Translations under genes and position numbers: made by a program
Notes under the pieces: model-generated
What the model was told of the DNA's origin: nothing
The model's database searches: none
What the model saw: the letters and a program-made list of their open reading frames with translations, nothing else
NCBI GenBank assembly: GCA_016212345.1
Contig: JACRGM010000161.1
Location: 1-12,098, forward strand
Length of the DNA: 12,098 nt
Direction of reading: 5' to 3'
Source: Nitrospinota bacterium
GTDB lineage: Bacteria > Nitrospinota > Nitrospinia > SZUA-224
Part shown: piece by piece, positions 1-7,246 of the stretch
How the letters are laid out: each line of letters begins with the position of its first letter
How positions within the stretch are numbered: the stretch's first letter is position 1

Positions 1-351
1 AGGGGGAGACCACATCCACGTACATTTGGGACATTTCCCCGTATACTTGGGAGATATGTAAGGGATATAGGATTACTCGATCTCTCGACTGCTATAAAAA
101 AGATGACATTATATCCGTGCAAGAGACTTGGGATAAATGACAGGGGATTAATTAAGGAGGGGATGTATGCAGATATTGTCATCTTTGATCCTGCTAATGT
201 ATCAGATACAGCCACCTATGAATACCCGTTTAAATACCCTTCTGGTATTGAATATGTCATAGTGAATGGGGTGGTAACTGTAAAGAAAGGAGAACATACC
301 ATGGCCTTGGCAGGGAGGGTATTGAGGAGAGATGGTGAGGATAATAAGTGA
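1..351 (+). CDS. N-acyl-D-amino-acid deacylase (D-aminoacylase family), C-terminal part
   Basis: The reading frame is open from base 1 and ends at a TAA at 349-351, giving the last 116 residues of a protein whose start lies outside the window. The fragment opens with a PHPRTFGTFPRILGRYVR stretch (residues 4-21) and continues with KMTLYPCKRLGINDRGLIKEG and ADIVIFDP (about 55-62), then IEYVIVNGVVTVKKGEHT and GRVLRR near the end. That run is the usual C-terminus of D-aminoacylase/N-acyl-D-Glu deacylases in the amidohydrolase superfamily: the end of the metal-dependent barrel, followed by the small beta-sandwich domain that refolds at the C-terminus. Family members hydrolyse N-acyl-D-amino acids to the free D-amino acid and a carboxylate. 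The metal-binding residues lie upstream and cannot be checked. Substrate within the family cannot be told from this end. It converges on the aldolase gene with a 74-base gap, and I see no clear terminator hairpin there. Confidence 0.88.
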   Translation, partial: RGRPHPRTFGTFPRILGRYVRDIGLLDLSTAIKKMTLYPCKRLGINDRGLIKEGMYADIVIFDPANVSDTATYEYPFKYPSGIEYVIVNGVVTVKKGEHTMALAGRVLRRDGEDNK

Positions 352-425
352 TATGGTGAGTGCGTGATGCATATTCAAATTCCTCGACTATAAATCCTAT
401 ACTGTTATCTGAATATCTATAAAAT

Positions 426-1517
426 CTATACCGTATAAAATGAAGGGGGATATGCCTCACTCTTTCCGCTCGATCTCCATGCATGCCTTATCATCATCCT
501 GAGATGATAGGAGATATCTATCTTGGCATTTTTAAGGCGTGATGGATCGATACGGTCTATCTCTTCTTCAAACTTACCTAGCATCTTTCTCCAGCTTGAA
601 TTCTGCCTCTTGGCCTCGGCCTCCATCTTCTCATTAAGGGTCTTAGGGAGATAGGACTTCAGCATATCAGAGAGAGAGGTTGCATAATTAAATTTATGGC
701 ATCCGCATTTAACTGCATGGACAAAGACCTCAATACGGTCGTAATCTACTGTCTCTAGATAACTCCCCCCATGCATAACAAGTGGGAGCTCTATATCTCG
801 TCTTTTTAGTTCTCCACCTATCTCATTTATCCTATCCCATGTTATTTTAGGGATCTCCATATATTTACCATGACCATTTCCAAAAAAGCCCGCAAAGGCA
901 TCTATCCCTGTCTCTAAGACGAATCTTATCACCTCATCCACCTTTGGCACATACTTTATCAGATTATCCTGTAGATTCTGGTCCTTTAATGCCTCTGCTG
1001 CCCCTATCTCTCCGATCTCCCCCTCTACACTCACACCTAAAGGGTGACATTTCTCTACAACCCCTCTGGTTATCTCGATATTCTTTTCCAGTGGATGTTT
1101 TGATTGGTCTACCTCTACAGAGCTGAATCCGACCTTGATTGCCTTATCAATGAGTGATAGATCCTTCTGGACATGATCCATATGTAGGGTTATAGGGATC
1201 ATATATCCATATCTATGCACAAATTCTTCAATCCTTGGAACCACAAGATTGGCAAAACGTGATGGGGGGAGATTACAATATTCCTGTTCAGATTCTGCGA
1301 TTTCGATTATTAGAGGGGATCTCTCTTCAAAGGCTGCCTCTAATGTAGCATCAAGGATATGTTTTCCACGGATATTGATCGCACCGATACCAAAGCCATG
1401 TTCCATAGCCTTACACATAAGGGCCCTTAGATTAAGGAAGTAATATTTACCATTTATTAAAGCCAAATTAGGATTCAGCTTAGGGGTTAATTTTTTTATA
1501 TCTGATACCTTACACAT
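426..1517 (-). CDS. Class II (zinc) fructose/tagatose-bisphosphate aldolase family protein
   Basis: A 363-residue protein of the class II aldolase family, cytoplasmic enzymes that cleave or form ketose bisphosphates (glycolysis/gluconeogenesis). The barrel landmarks are present: LHMDHVQ at 111-117, with the catalytic Asp114 and zinc ligand His115; FSSVEVDQS at 131-139; VSVEGEIG at 162-169; NGHGKY with zinc ligand His216; and MHGGS with zinc ligand His249 and phosphate-binding Gly/Ser. The usual N-(V/I)-D-T-D phosphate/substrate loop is instead NYATS at 277-281: the Asn is kept, but both Asp positions are lost. The protein has an extra N-terminal stretch of about 30 residues and a Trp/Arg-rich tail, so it is somewhat longer than many members. 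The start is supported by AAAGGAG six bases before ATG. It lies downstream of a small unknown gene and may be read from that gene's promoter. Family membership is firm. True fructose-1,6-bisphosphate specificity is not, and another ketose phosphate is possible. Confidence 0.88.
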   Translation of the reverse strand: MCKVSDIKKLTPKLNPNLALINGKYYFLNLRALMCKAMEHGFGIGAINIRGKHILDATLEAAFEERSPLIIEIAESEQEYCNLPPSRFANLVVPRIEEFVHRYGYMIPITLHMDHVQKDLSLIDKAIKVGFSSVEVDQSKHPLEKNIEITRGVVEKCHPLGVSVEGEIGEIGAAEALKDQNLQDNLIKYVPKVDEVIRFVLETGIDAFAGFFGNGHGKYMEIPKITWDRINEIGGELKRRDIELPLVMHGGSYLETVDYDRIEVFVHAVKCGCHKFNYATSLSDMLKSYLPKTLNEKMEAEAKRQNSSWRKMLGKFEEEIDRIDPSRLKNAKIDISYHLRMMIRHAWRSSGKSEAYPPSFYTV

Positions 1518-1554
1518 AGAGGTCTCCTTTCATTTTTCCATATGCCGGGTCTAA

Positions 1555-1608
1555 TTGACTCCTTGAACCCTCAAGCCATCGGCTTTAGCCGATGGTGGTT
1601 GACTCCTT
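1555..1608. repeat. Hairpin flanked by 10-base direct repeats (possible IS200/IS605-type end or scar)
   Basis: TTGACTCCTT occurs at 1555-1564 and again at 1599-1608. The 34 bases between them hold a perfect 8-bp stem, CCATCGGC (1576-1583) and GCCGATGG (1588-1595), with a TTTA loop. Neither side has a T-run, so it does not look like an intrinsic terminator. GGCTTTAGCC-type hairpins are characteristic of the subterminal ends of IS200/IS605-family elements, and the paired direct repeats could be a duplicated flank or an excision footprint. No transposase or TnpB fragment was seen nearby. It sits between the small gene ending at 1613 and the aldolase start, inside what may be one transcript, where it could also act as an RNA processing or stability hairpin. 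Confidence 0.6.
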
Positions 1609-1612
1609 ATAT

Positions 1613-1966
1613 TTAAAATATCAACCCATTATTTTTTAACCATTCATCTTCATTAAATCTTTCAGTATAGTATTCCTCAAAAACGATCTCTTTGTCTGTA
1701 AGTTTCTTCCCATCTATGTATTGTGGAATAGGGGGGTTATCTTTCCTGGTTCTCTTCTTTTTTACACCTAAATTATTATGGATCTCCTCAATTATCTCCA
1801 CAAGTGACTCCATCCTTATAACCAGTATCATAAAACTCTCAGGATATATAATATCTTGATTCTTGATCTCTGATAATATCTTTTTCACCTCCTCTGATCT
1901 TATTATTGCCTCTGTTATTACCCTTGATAATCTCTCTAAACTATTTTCTCTTTCTCTCTCAAACAT
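1613..1966 (-). CDS. Hypothetical protein, 117 residues, helical and highly charged
   Basis: I do not recognise this protein. Residues 1-66 are strongly helix-forming, with alternating hydrophobic and Glu/Lys/Arg residues that could pack as a helical hairpin or coiled coil. Next come a basic patch KKKRTRK (69-75) and a Pro-rich turn NPPIPQY (77-83). The acidic, aromatic C-terminus contains EEYYTERFNEDEWL (97-110). There is no signal peptide, membrane segment or metal-binding motif, so a cytoplasmic protein is most likely. That it is a real gene rests on three things: an AGGAG ribosome site 8 bases before the ATG, a near-consensus promoter 95 bases upstream, and codon use like its neighbours. 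It lies between the helicase-nuclease and the aldolase, but the strong promoter of its own suggests independent expression. A small partner, adaptor or regulatory protein is conceivable, but nothing in the sequence decides it. Confidence 0.7.
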   Translation of the reverse strand: MFERERENSLERLSRVITEAIIRSEEVKKILSEIKNQDIIYPESFMILVIRMESLVEIIEEIHNNLGVKKKRTRKDNPPIPQYIDGKKLTDKEIVFEEYYTERFNEDEWLKNNGLIF

Positions 1967-2060
1967 TTATAATCTCCTTCATTAGAGACAAATAATGAAC
2001 CTTCATACTGATACAACCTTTACTGAGATAACCCTGATAATCCCATTTAACTATAATTTT

Positions 2061-2089
2061 ATATTATCTATTCAATCTATTTATGTCAA
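2061..2089 (-). promoter_or_regulatory. Sigma-70 promoter for the 117-residue gene (and probably the aldolase)
   Basis: Read on the minus strand, TTGACA (2089-2084) is followed after exactly 17 bases by TAATAT (2066-2061). That is a perfect -35 and a -10 with one mismatch. Transcription would start near 2054, leaving an untranslated leader of roughly 88 bases before the ATG at 1966. The leader is long enough for a regulatory element, but I found only a weak ATGAA-GG-TTCAT dyad in it. The promoter lies just downstream of the helicase stop codon, separating the small gene from the citrate synthase-helicase pair. Confidence 0.75.
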
Positions 2090-2108
2090 GAATTTTTGCT
2101 GAAATTGT

Positions 2109-5081
2109 TTATCGCTTCTCCATATGGGGGCAGATCTCGAGAAAGGCACAGTAACGACATGCTATATAATCAGGATTTGCCTCATAATTCCTTGCACGTA
2201 TCCCTGAGGCTACTTCACCGATCTTATCAATGATCTTGTTTAGATCATCCTCCTTCCTCATGGAGACCCCTATCAGTCCTGACTCTAGAAAGTATAGTTC
2301 TAATCTGTCTGGTATCTTACCATATATCTCTCGGTAAGCAAGGGCATATATAGATAACTGGAGGCTATCCTTGGATCTTCTATCTGCATCCTTTTGGGTA
2401 TAGATATCTGAGGACTTAAAATCGATAATAGAGATATCTTCATCATAGATATCGATCCTATCCCACCGTCCTTGAATCCGAATATCTCCCAAACCCCGCA
2501 CTGTGTTAATGCAGGGTAAAGGGAAACTAAATTCCTTCTCCACATAGGCAGGGATTATCCCTCTATCTTCCTCTCTATGATAAAAATCTCTTAATGCCCG
2601 CCATCCTGATTCTAATCTCATCTCCTCATGTTCCCTTGTCAGGAATCCCTCACTTGTCCACGCATCTTCAAAGATCTTGATCAACCCCTCTTCCTCGATA
2701 CTGTGTCCATTGATCTTTCTGCGGTTATATTCTGAGACAGCAGTATGAAGTGCCTTACCGTAGATAATAGAGTGATGCTTAATAATAGGTACACGTAATA
2801 TATGCACATATTTGTATTTAAGAGGACATGTGAGATAGTCATCTATCTGATAATAACTCAACTTAAGGCCTCCCTCCATAGGGCAGACATCCTTGTCTGC
2901 TCTCGGGATCTCCCCCGCACTATAATCATAGTGTGGGGTTAGGTTGTCTCCCCTTACAGGGGGGGCAAACCGTTCTATAGATTCGATTGCTGATCTCTTA
3001 AGAAGGGTCTTATCAACCACAGGGAGATCCATGGCCTCCAAAACAAACTGACTGACCTTTCTTTTTCTGAGTCCTCCGTAATCTACTCCACTTGTAAGAT
3101 AGAGTTCCTTCATTGCCCGTGTCATCGCCACATAGAAGAGTCTCCTCTCCTCCTGAAGATGAAAATCACCTGAAGGGAGTATATCCTTTATCAGTGCAAT
3201 AGGTAAGGGGATTGGTTCATTTCTGTGGCGGGAGGGGAATCTTTGGGCTAATAGGCTTACCATAAAGACAACAGGAAACTCTAAGCCTTTTGCCTTGTGG
3301 ACAGTGAGGACATTCACTGCATCTGTATCCCTCTCTACATCAGCAACAGGAGGATCATCACCAGACTTGATCAGCATATCTATGTGAGAGATAAATCCCC
3401 TCACATTACCATTCATTATAATCCTTTCAGAGCTCTGTACAATATCAAAGAATTTAGCTATATTAATGATCTTCTTTTCATTCTCCATAGATGGTGATGA
3501 GATAAGCCTTGTAAGATATCCACTATTTTTCAAAAAGTTATACAAGAGACTACTTGTTGGTACTTCTATAGATGCCTTTACATTATACCGAATATCTTCA
3601 AGTATCTTGCTGATTGTAGCACAACTATCAGAAGAGATATCCTTTAAATCAGAGAGATCCTCCAGATGGCTGAATATATAATATAGAGAAGAATTAATCT
3701 CACTGGCTTTATTCATACAGAGGGTTAGATCCATGCCATTTAACTGATATATATCAGAGGAGGAGAGGTGATATAGATTCATGTTATCATTAAAATTGGT
3801 GATGACCTTTAAAAATGAGATCACTAATCGTATCTCTGGTCTACTATACAGCCCCTGCCCCCCACTAAAGTGGTATGGGATACCTTTCATATTTAAGGAT
3901 CTAAGAAAAGGATCAGCATCATTATTAGATCTTACGAGTATGGCAAACTCCTTGTAAGTATATTCTCTGAGAGTTACCCCCTCCTCAATGATATCTGCCA
4001 CACCATCTGCCTCATTAGATAGGGTGTCATAGTGTAGATGTTTGATTGGTATACCACGGGGATTCTGGGAGATTAACCTCTTATCTATATTGTTCCTGAC
4101 CTCTAATCTATCTGGATTGTTGTGACAGATAAGCCTGCGGGCAGAATCTAGGACTATCTGAGTAGAGCGGTAATTCTGTGTCAGGACAATCTCTCTTGCA
4201 TCGGGATATATATCCTTGAATCCAAGTATATTACTTATCGCTGCCCCACGGAATTTATATATACTTTGATCATCATCCCCGACTACAGTGATATTGTGGT
4301 TGCCTACCAGGAGCTTTAGAAGTTGAAACTGGGCATAATTGGTATCCTGAAATTCATCCACCAGTATATATCGAAACCGATCCTGATATCCCTTCCTTAT
4401 CCTCTGATTATCCCTGAAGAGTTTTAAAGTCAGATTTACCAGATCCCCAAAGTCAAGAAACCCATTTTTGGCCTTCAACTCCTGATATCTACTATATGTC
4501 TCAGCAATCTCCCCCTCTCTCATGACCTCTTCAGTTGACCCCTCCTGATATCCCTTTTCATACCTTCTTTTGAGATCACTGACATAGTTTAGGTATTCAT
4601 TAGGAGAGATATCCTCATCCATTGCACGGCTGATAAGTGCTATTATTGCATCTATATATCTTGTTGGGTCTCCTAATGGTCTATAATAGTTAAGAGGGAA
4701 TTCAAAGAGGTGTTCACGGAAGAAGATGATCTGTTCTGGTCTAGTGAGTAGACGAAAATCTGGAGATAACCCTAAATCTAAGGCATGATCCCGTAAGATC
4801 CTATTACCAAAGGCATGGAATGTGCTAATCCAGATATTGGCATAACCATAAGGGACTAGAAGATCAACCCTTTCTTCCATCTCAGTAGCTGACTTCTCAG
4901 TAAAGGTGAGGGCTAATATCTCTTCTGGTCTCGCCTTCTTACTTGTAATGAGATAGGCTATTCTCCGTGTAATTACAGTTGTCTTGCCTGTTCCTGCCCC
5001 AGCTATGACCAGGAGTGGACCATCTCCAAAGGTCACAGCCTCTTTCTGTAAGGGATTTAATTCATATAAGATATTATCCAT
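2109..5081 (-). CDS. UvrD/PcrA-type DNA helicase fused to a C-terminal Fe-S PD-(D/E)XK nuclease
   Basis: A 990-residue protein of two modules. Residues 1-680 are an SF1A helicase with GAGTGKTT (28-35, Walker A), VDEFQDT (241-247, Walker B), DDQSIYKFRGA (270-280), QNYRST (302-307), VLTVHKAKGLEF (591-602) and FYVAMTRAMKEL (649-660). From about 740 follows a RecB/Cas4-like nuclease: His779, GRWDRID with Asp874, IIDFKSS with Asp887 and Lys889, and QLSIY with Gln908. Cys752 with Cys975, Cys978 and Cys984 (C-x2-C-x5-C) form the expected 4Fe-4S staple, as in AddB, AdnA/AdnB and Cas4. The likely role is ATP-driven unwinding plus single-strand cutting in double-strand-break end processing or repair. 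No AddB- or AdnB-type partner gene is next to it. The ATG overlaps the citrate synthase stop by 8 bases with only a weak purine-rich site, which implies translational coupling. I avoid a symbol because uvrD, pcrA and adnB families all fit in part. Confidence 0.92.
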   Translation of the reverse strand: MDNILYELNPLQKEAVTFGDGPLLVIAGAGTGKTTVITRRIAYLITSKKARPEEILALTFTEKSATEMEERVDLLVPYGYANIWISTFHAFGNRILRDHALDLGLSPDFRLLTRPEQIIFFREHLFEFPLNYYRPLGDPTRYIDAIIALISRAMDEDISPNEYLNYVSDLKRRYEKGYQEGSTEEVMREGEIAETYSRYQELKAKNGFLDFGDLVNLTLKLFRDNQRIRKGYQDRFRYILVDEFQDTNYAQFQLLKLLVGNHNITVVGDDDQSIYKFRGAAISNILGFKDIYPDAREIVLTQNYRSTQIVLDSARRLICHNNPDRLEVRNNIDKRLISQNPRGIPIKHLHYDTLSNEADGVADIIEEGVTLREYTYKEFAILVRSNNDADPFLRSLNMKGIPYHFSGGQGLYSRPEIRLVISFLKVITNFNDNMNLYHLSSSDIYQLNGMDLTLCMNKASEINSSLYYIFSHLEDLSDLKDISSDSCATISKILEDIRYNVKASIEVPTSSLLYNFLKNSGYLTRLISSPSMENEKKIINIAKFFDIVQSSERIIMNGNVRGFISHIDMLIKSGDDPPVADVERDTDAVNVLTVHKAKGLEFPVVFMVSLLAQRFPSRHRNEPIPLPIALIKDILPSGDFHLQEERRLFYVAMTRAMKELYLTSGVDYGGLRKRKVSQFVLEAMDLPVVDKTLLKRSAIESIERFAPPVRGDNLTPHYDYSAGEIPRADKDVCPMEGGLKLSYYQIDDYLTCPLKYKYVHILRVPIIKHHSIIYGKALHTAVSEYNRRKINGHSIEEEGLIKIFEDAWTSEGFLTREHEEMRLESGWRALRDFYHREEDRGIIPAYVEKEFSFPLPCINTVRGLGDIRIQGRWDRIDIYDEDISIIDFKSSDIYTQKDADRRSKDSLQLSIYALAYREIYGKIPDRLELYFLESGLIGVSMRKEDDLNKIIDKIGEVASGIRARNYEANPDYIACRYCAFLEICPHMEKR

Positions 5082-6366
5082 CTCTCTCTTCTATAGGGAC
5101 ATAATCGGTCTTTGGGGGACCAACATAGATCTGCCTTGGTCTCCCTATCTTAAATTCTTTATCCTCTTGTAACTCCTTCCATTGGGCTATCCACCCTGGC
5201 ATCCTACCGATGGCAAATAGTACTGGAAACATATTAATAGGGATGTTCATGGCCTTATAAATGATACCTGAATAGAAATCCACATTCGGGTATAACTTCC
5301 TTTCTAGAAAGTATTCATCCTTAAGGGCAATCTCCTCCAGTTTTAAGGCAATCTGTAAAAGGGGTTCGTGGATGCCCAGTTTATTTAGGACATCATCACA
5401 GATCTTTTTGATGATCCTTGAGCGTGGATCAAAGTTCTTATAAACACGGTGACCAAAGCCCATTAATCTGAAGGGGTCATCTTTGTCTTTTGCCTTGTTA
5501 ATATATTTCTTAACATCACCCCCCCCATCATAGATAGTCTGGAGCATCTCTATTACCTGCTGATTAGCCCCACCGTGCAGTGGTCCCCACAAGGCATAGA
5601 TACCTGCAGAGACCGATGCGAAGAGATTGCACATCGAACTCCCCACCAGCCGTACTGTACTAGTGGAACAATTCTGCTCATGATCTGCATGGAGGATCAG
5701 TAATACATCAAGGGCCTTTGAGATAACAGAGCTAATAGGATATACCTCACAGGGGACAGAGAACATCATATGAAGGAAGTTGGTACAATAATCTAGCATA
5801 TTACAAGGATAGATAAATGGTTGTCCAATAGACTTTTTGTAGCTAAATGCCGCGATGGTAGGTAGCTTAGCAATCAGTCTATGAATCGAGATCTCAATAT
5901 GTCTTTTATTCCGTACATCTAGAGAATCATGATAAAAGGTTGCTAGGGCCCCAACAACAGCACTGCAAACTGCCATAGGATGTGCATTTGGGGGAAAACC
6001 ATCATAAAAGGCCTTTGCTGATTCATGAATCATGGTGTGATGTATGATTTGATTCTGAAACTCGTCAAACTCCTTCTTGTTCGGGAGGTTCCCGTAGATC
6101 AATAAATAGGCTGTCTCTAAAAAGGTAGACTTCTCTGCAAGCTGTTCAATCGGTATCCCCCGGTATAATAGTATCCCCTCTTCTCCATTAACATATGTAA
6201 TAGCACTTTTGCATGACCCTGTATTTACAAAACCAGGATCTATGGTTATCATACCCGTTGATTTTCTAAGTGTACTAATATCAATCCCCTTCTCCCCCAT
6301 AACCCCTTCCTCTACTGGTAAGTCAATGACCTTTCCTTTATATCTTATCTTTACACTCTCTCCCAT
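5074..6366 (-). CDS. gltA: Citrate synthase (type II, GltA-like)
   Basis: A 430-residue enzyme condensing oxaloacetate and acetyl-CoA to citrate, the entry step of the TCA cycle, in the cytoplasm. The active-site residues are all visible: LHADHEQN with His229, GPLHGGAN with His264, FGHRVYKNFDPRSR with His306 and Arg315, NVDFYSG with Asp363, and IGRMPG with Arg387. Length and numbering track E. coli GltA almost exactly (His264, His305, Asp362 there). Cys206 in SVPCEVY matches the Cys206 linked to NADH sensitivity in that hexameric class; NADH control here is therefore an inference. The long N-terminal beta domain with SCKSAITYV (51-59) is also typical of type II enzymes. GGAGGT lies 5 bases before the ATG. 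The stop overlaps the start of the helicase-nuclease gene. A methylcitrate synthase is less likely given the long N-terminal domain. Confidence 0.95.
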   Translation of the reverse strand: MGESVKIRYKGKVIDLPVEEGVMGEKGIDISTLRKSTGMITIDPGFVNTGSCKSAITYVNGEEGILLYRGIPIEQLAEKSTFLETAYLLIYGNLPNKKEFDEFQNQIIHHTMIHESAKAFYDGFPPNAHPMAVCSAVVGALATFYHDSLDVRNKRHIEISIHRLIAKLPTIAAFSYKKSIGQPFIYPCNMLDYCTNFLHMMFSVPCEVYPISSVISKALDVLLILHADHEQNCSTSTVRLVGSSMCNLFASVSAGIYALWGPLHGGANQQVIEMLQTIYDGGGDVKKYINKAKDKDDPFRLMGFGHRVYKNFDPRSRIIKKICDDVLNKLGIHEPLLQIALKLEEIALKDEYFLERKLYPNVDFYSGIIYKAMNIPINMFPVLFAIGRMPGWIAQWKELQEDKEFKIGRPRQIYVGPPKTDYVPIEERDG

Positions 6367-6388
6367 GATTTACCTCCATTTAAAATGG

Positions 6389-6412
6389 ATTATAAACTAG
6401 GCGATTATCGCC
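6389..6412 (-). promoter_or_regulatory. Candidate citrate synthase promoter with dyad operator
   Basis: On the minus strand a perfect TATAAT lies at 6394-6389, some 22 bases upstream of the citrate synthase ATG. Immediately upstream is the 13-base dyad GGCGATAATCGCC (6412-6400; 6-base arms around one base), sitting where a promoter spacer would be. No good -35 hexamer is present at 16-18 bases, which fits an activator-dependent promoter or a chance -10. A second small dyad, TCCATTT-A-AAATGGA (6375-6389), overlaps the ribosome-binding site. The protein that would bind is unknown. Confidence 0.4.
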
Positions 6413-6440
6413 ATTATTTTCCTTAAGACCCCTTACTGTA

Positions 6441-6557
6441 GATTTTCAGATAATAAATTACACAAGGCTAGAGGGAGAAATCCGAGTAAGGCGTACTGAG
6501 TGGTACGCCGTCGAGGATTTCGACTGATAACGCCGTGTAATTTGTTATATGGAAATC
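6441..6557. mobile_element. MITE-like palindromic element, 117 bases, bounded by TA
   Basis: Terminal inverted repeats of 24 bases (6440-6463 and 6535-6558) match at 21 positions. Both ends read GATTT(T/C)C going inward and are flanked by TA (6439-6440 and 6558-6559), the target duplication of IS630/Tc1-mariner transposons. Inside is a second nested stem: GAAATCC (6477-6483) with GGATTTC (6515-6521), and GGCGTAC (6490-6496) with GTACGCC (6503-6509), around a TGAGTG loop. It has no coding capacity, so it would depend on a transposase elsewhere. It lies between divergent genes and ends 14 bases before the nitroreductase ATG, so it may supply or disrupt regulatory sequence or fold into a structured 5' leader. 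A non-mobile structured RNA or DNA element is the alternative. Confidence 0.6.
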
Positions 6558-6571
6558 TATATGAGGTTAAA

Positions 6572-7144
6572 ATGATAGCAGAACTGATAAAAAAGAACAG
6601 GAGTTATAGGAGATTTTACCAAGATGTCTATATAAGTATGGAGACATTAAAGAAACTCGTTGATCTTGCAAGACTCTCTGCATCAGCGGCCAATCTACAG
6701 CCACTTAAATACATCCTCTCTTGTACCCGTGAAAAGAATACCTTGATATTTCCCTATCTTAGTTGGGCTGGTTATCTGAAGGGTTGGGATGGTCCATCCG
6801 AGGGGGAGAGACCATCAGCATATATTATTGTACTTGGTGATACAGAGATAACCACCTCTTTTGGGTGTGACCCTGGGATAGTTAGTCAAAGTATCCTCCT
6901 TGGTGCTGTAGAGGAAGGTCTTGGGGGGTGTATGATCGGTACAGTTAGGAGGGATGAACTCAGAAATGCCCTTTCTATTCCTGAAAGATACGAGATTCTT
7001 CTTGTAATCGTACTTGGTAAACCTAAAGAGAGAGTAGTAATTGATACTGTTGGGCCTAATGAAAGTATCAAATATTGGCGTGATGAGAATGATGTCCATC
7101 ATGTGCCAAAGCGATCCCTTGATGATGTTATTCTTGATTTATAG
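6572..7144 (+). CDS. Nitroreductase family (FMN-dependent) oxidoreductase
   Basis: A 190-residue flavoprotein of the nitroreductase superfamily, normally a cytoplasmic homodimer binding FMN and using NAD(P)H. Supporting motifs are RSYRRF at 10-15 (FMN phosphate contacts), SASAANLQPLKY at 36-47 (the S-A-x-N-x-Q-P flavin segment), the Gly-rich LGAVEEGLGGCMIG at 110-123, VIVLGKP at 145-151, and a C-terminal KYWRDENDVHHVPKR (167-181) shared by one subfamily. The physiological substrate cannot be read from the sequence; nitroaromatic reduction is only the family name. I chose the ATG at 6572, which has GAGG five bases upstream and begins with the family-typical N-terminus. The frame stays open to a GTG at 6500, but that lies inside the palindromic element and has no ribosome site. 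It is divergent from citrate synthase and followed by a separate promoter for the glycan genes. Confidence 0.88.
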   Translation: MIAELIKKNRSYRRFYQDVYISMETLKKLVDLARLSASAANLQPLKYILSCTREKNTLIFPYLSWAGYLKGWDGPSEGERPSAYIIVLGDTEITTSFGCDPGIVSQSILLGAVEEGLGGCMIGTVRRDELRNALSIPERYEILLVIVLGKPKERVVIDTVGPNESIKYWRDENDVHHVPKRSLDDVILDL

Positions 7145-7182
7145 AAAGTATCTATATAAGGGCTGTAAGTTATTTTAATTAA

Positions 7183-7211
7183 TTGACATCAAAGGGATTT
7201 TAAAGTATAAT
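7183..7211 (+). promoter_or_regulatory. Consensus sigma-70 promoter of the glycosyltransferase cluster
   Basis: TTGACA (7183-7188), 17 bases, then TATAAT (7206-7211): both hexamers and the spacing are exactly consensus. Transcription would begin near 7218, with AGGAGG at 7229-7234 in the short leader and the ATG at 7247. The 12-base gap from that site to the ATG is longer than usual, and no closer in-frame start exists. No operator dyad is visible, so strong constitutive expression is the simplest reading. Confidence 0.85.
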
Positions 7212-7246
7212 GTAAAGTCAAAGATAGCAGGAGGCCTGGTAATACA

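Noticed and set aside
352..425. Terminator or small RNA between the convergent deacylase and aldolase genes
   Set aside because: AT-rich, with no stable hairpin plus T-run that I could find.
944..1443. Plus-strand open frames opposite the aldolase
   Set aside because: The minus-strand aldolase explains this stretch; the plus-strand products are Pro/Ser/Leu-rich antisense-like sequence without ribosome sites.
1576..1595. Hairpin as a rho-independent terminator
   Set aside because: No T-run follows on either strand.
3297..3681. Plus-strand open frames opposite the helicase-nuclease
   Set aside because: Short, unrecognisable and antisense to a complete, motif-rich gene.
6500..6571. Upstream extension of the nitroreductase to GTG 6500
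   Set aside because: It lies inside the palindromic element, has no ribosome site, and adds 24 residues not typical of the family; ATG 6572 has GAGG at good spacing.
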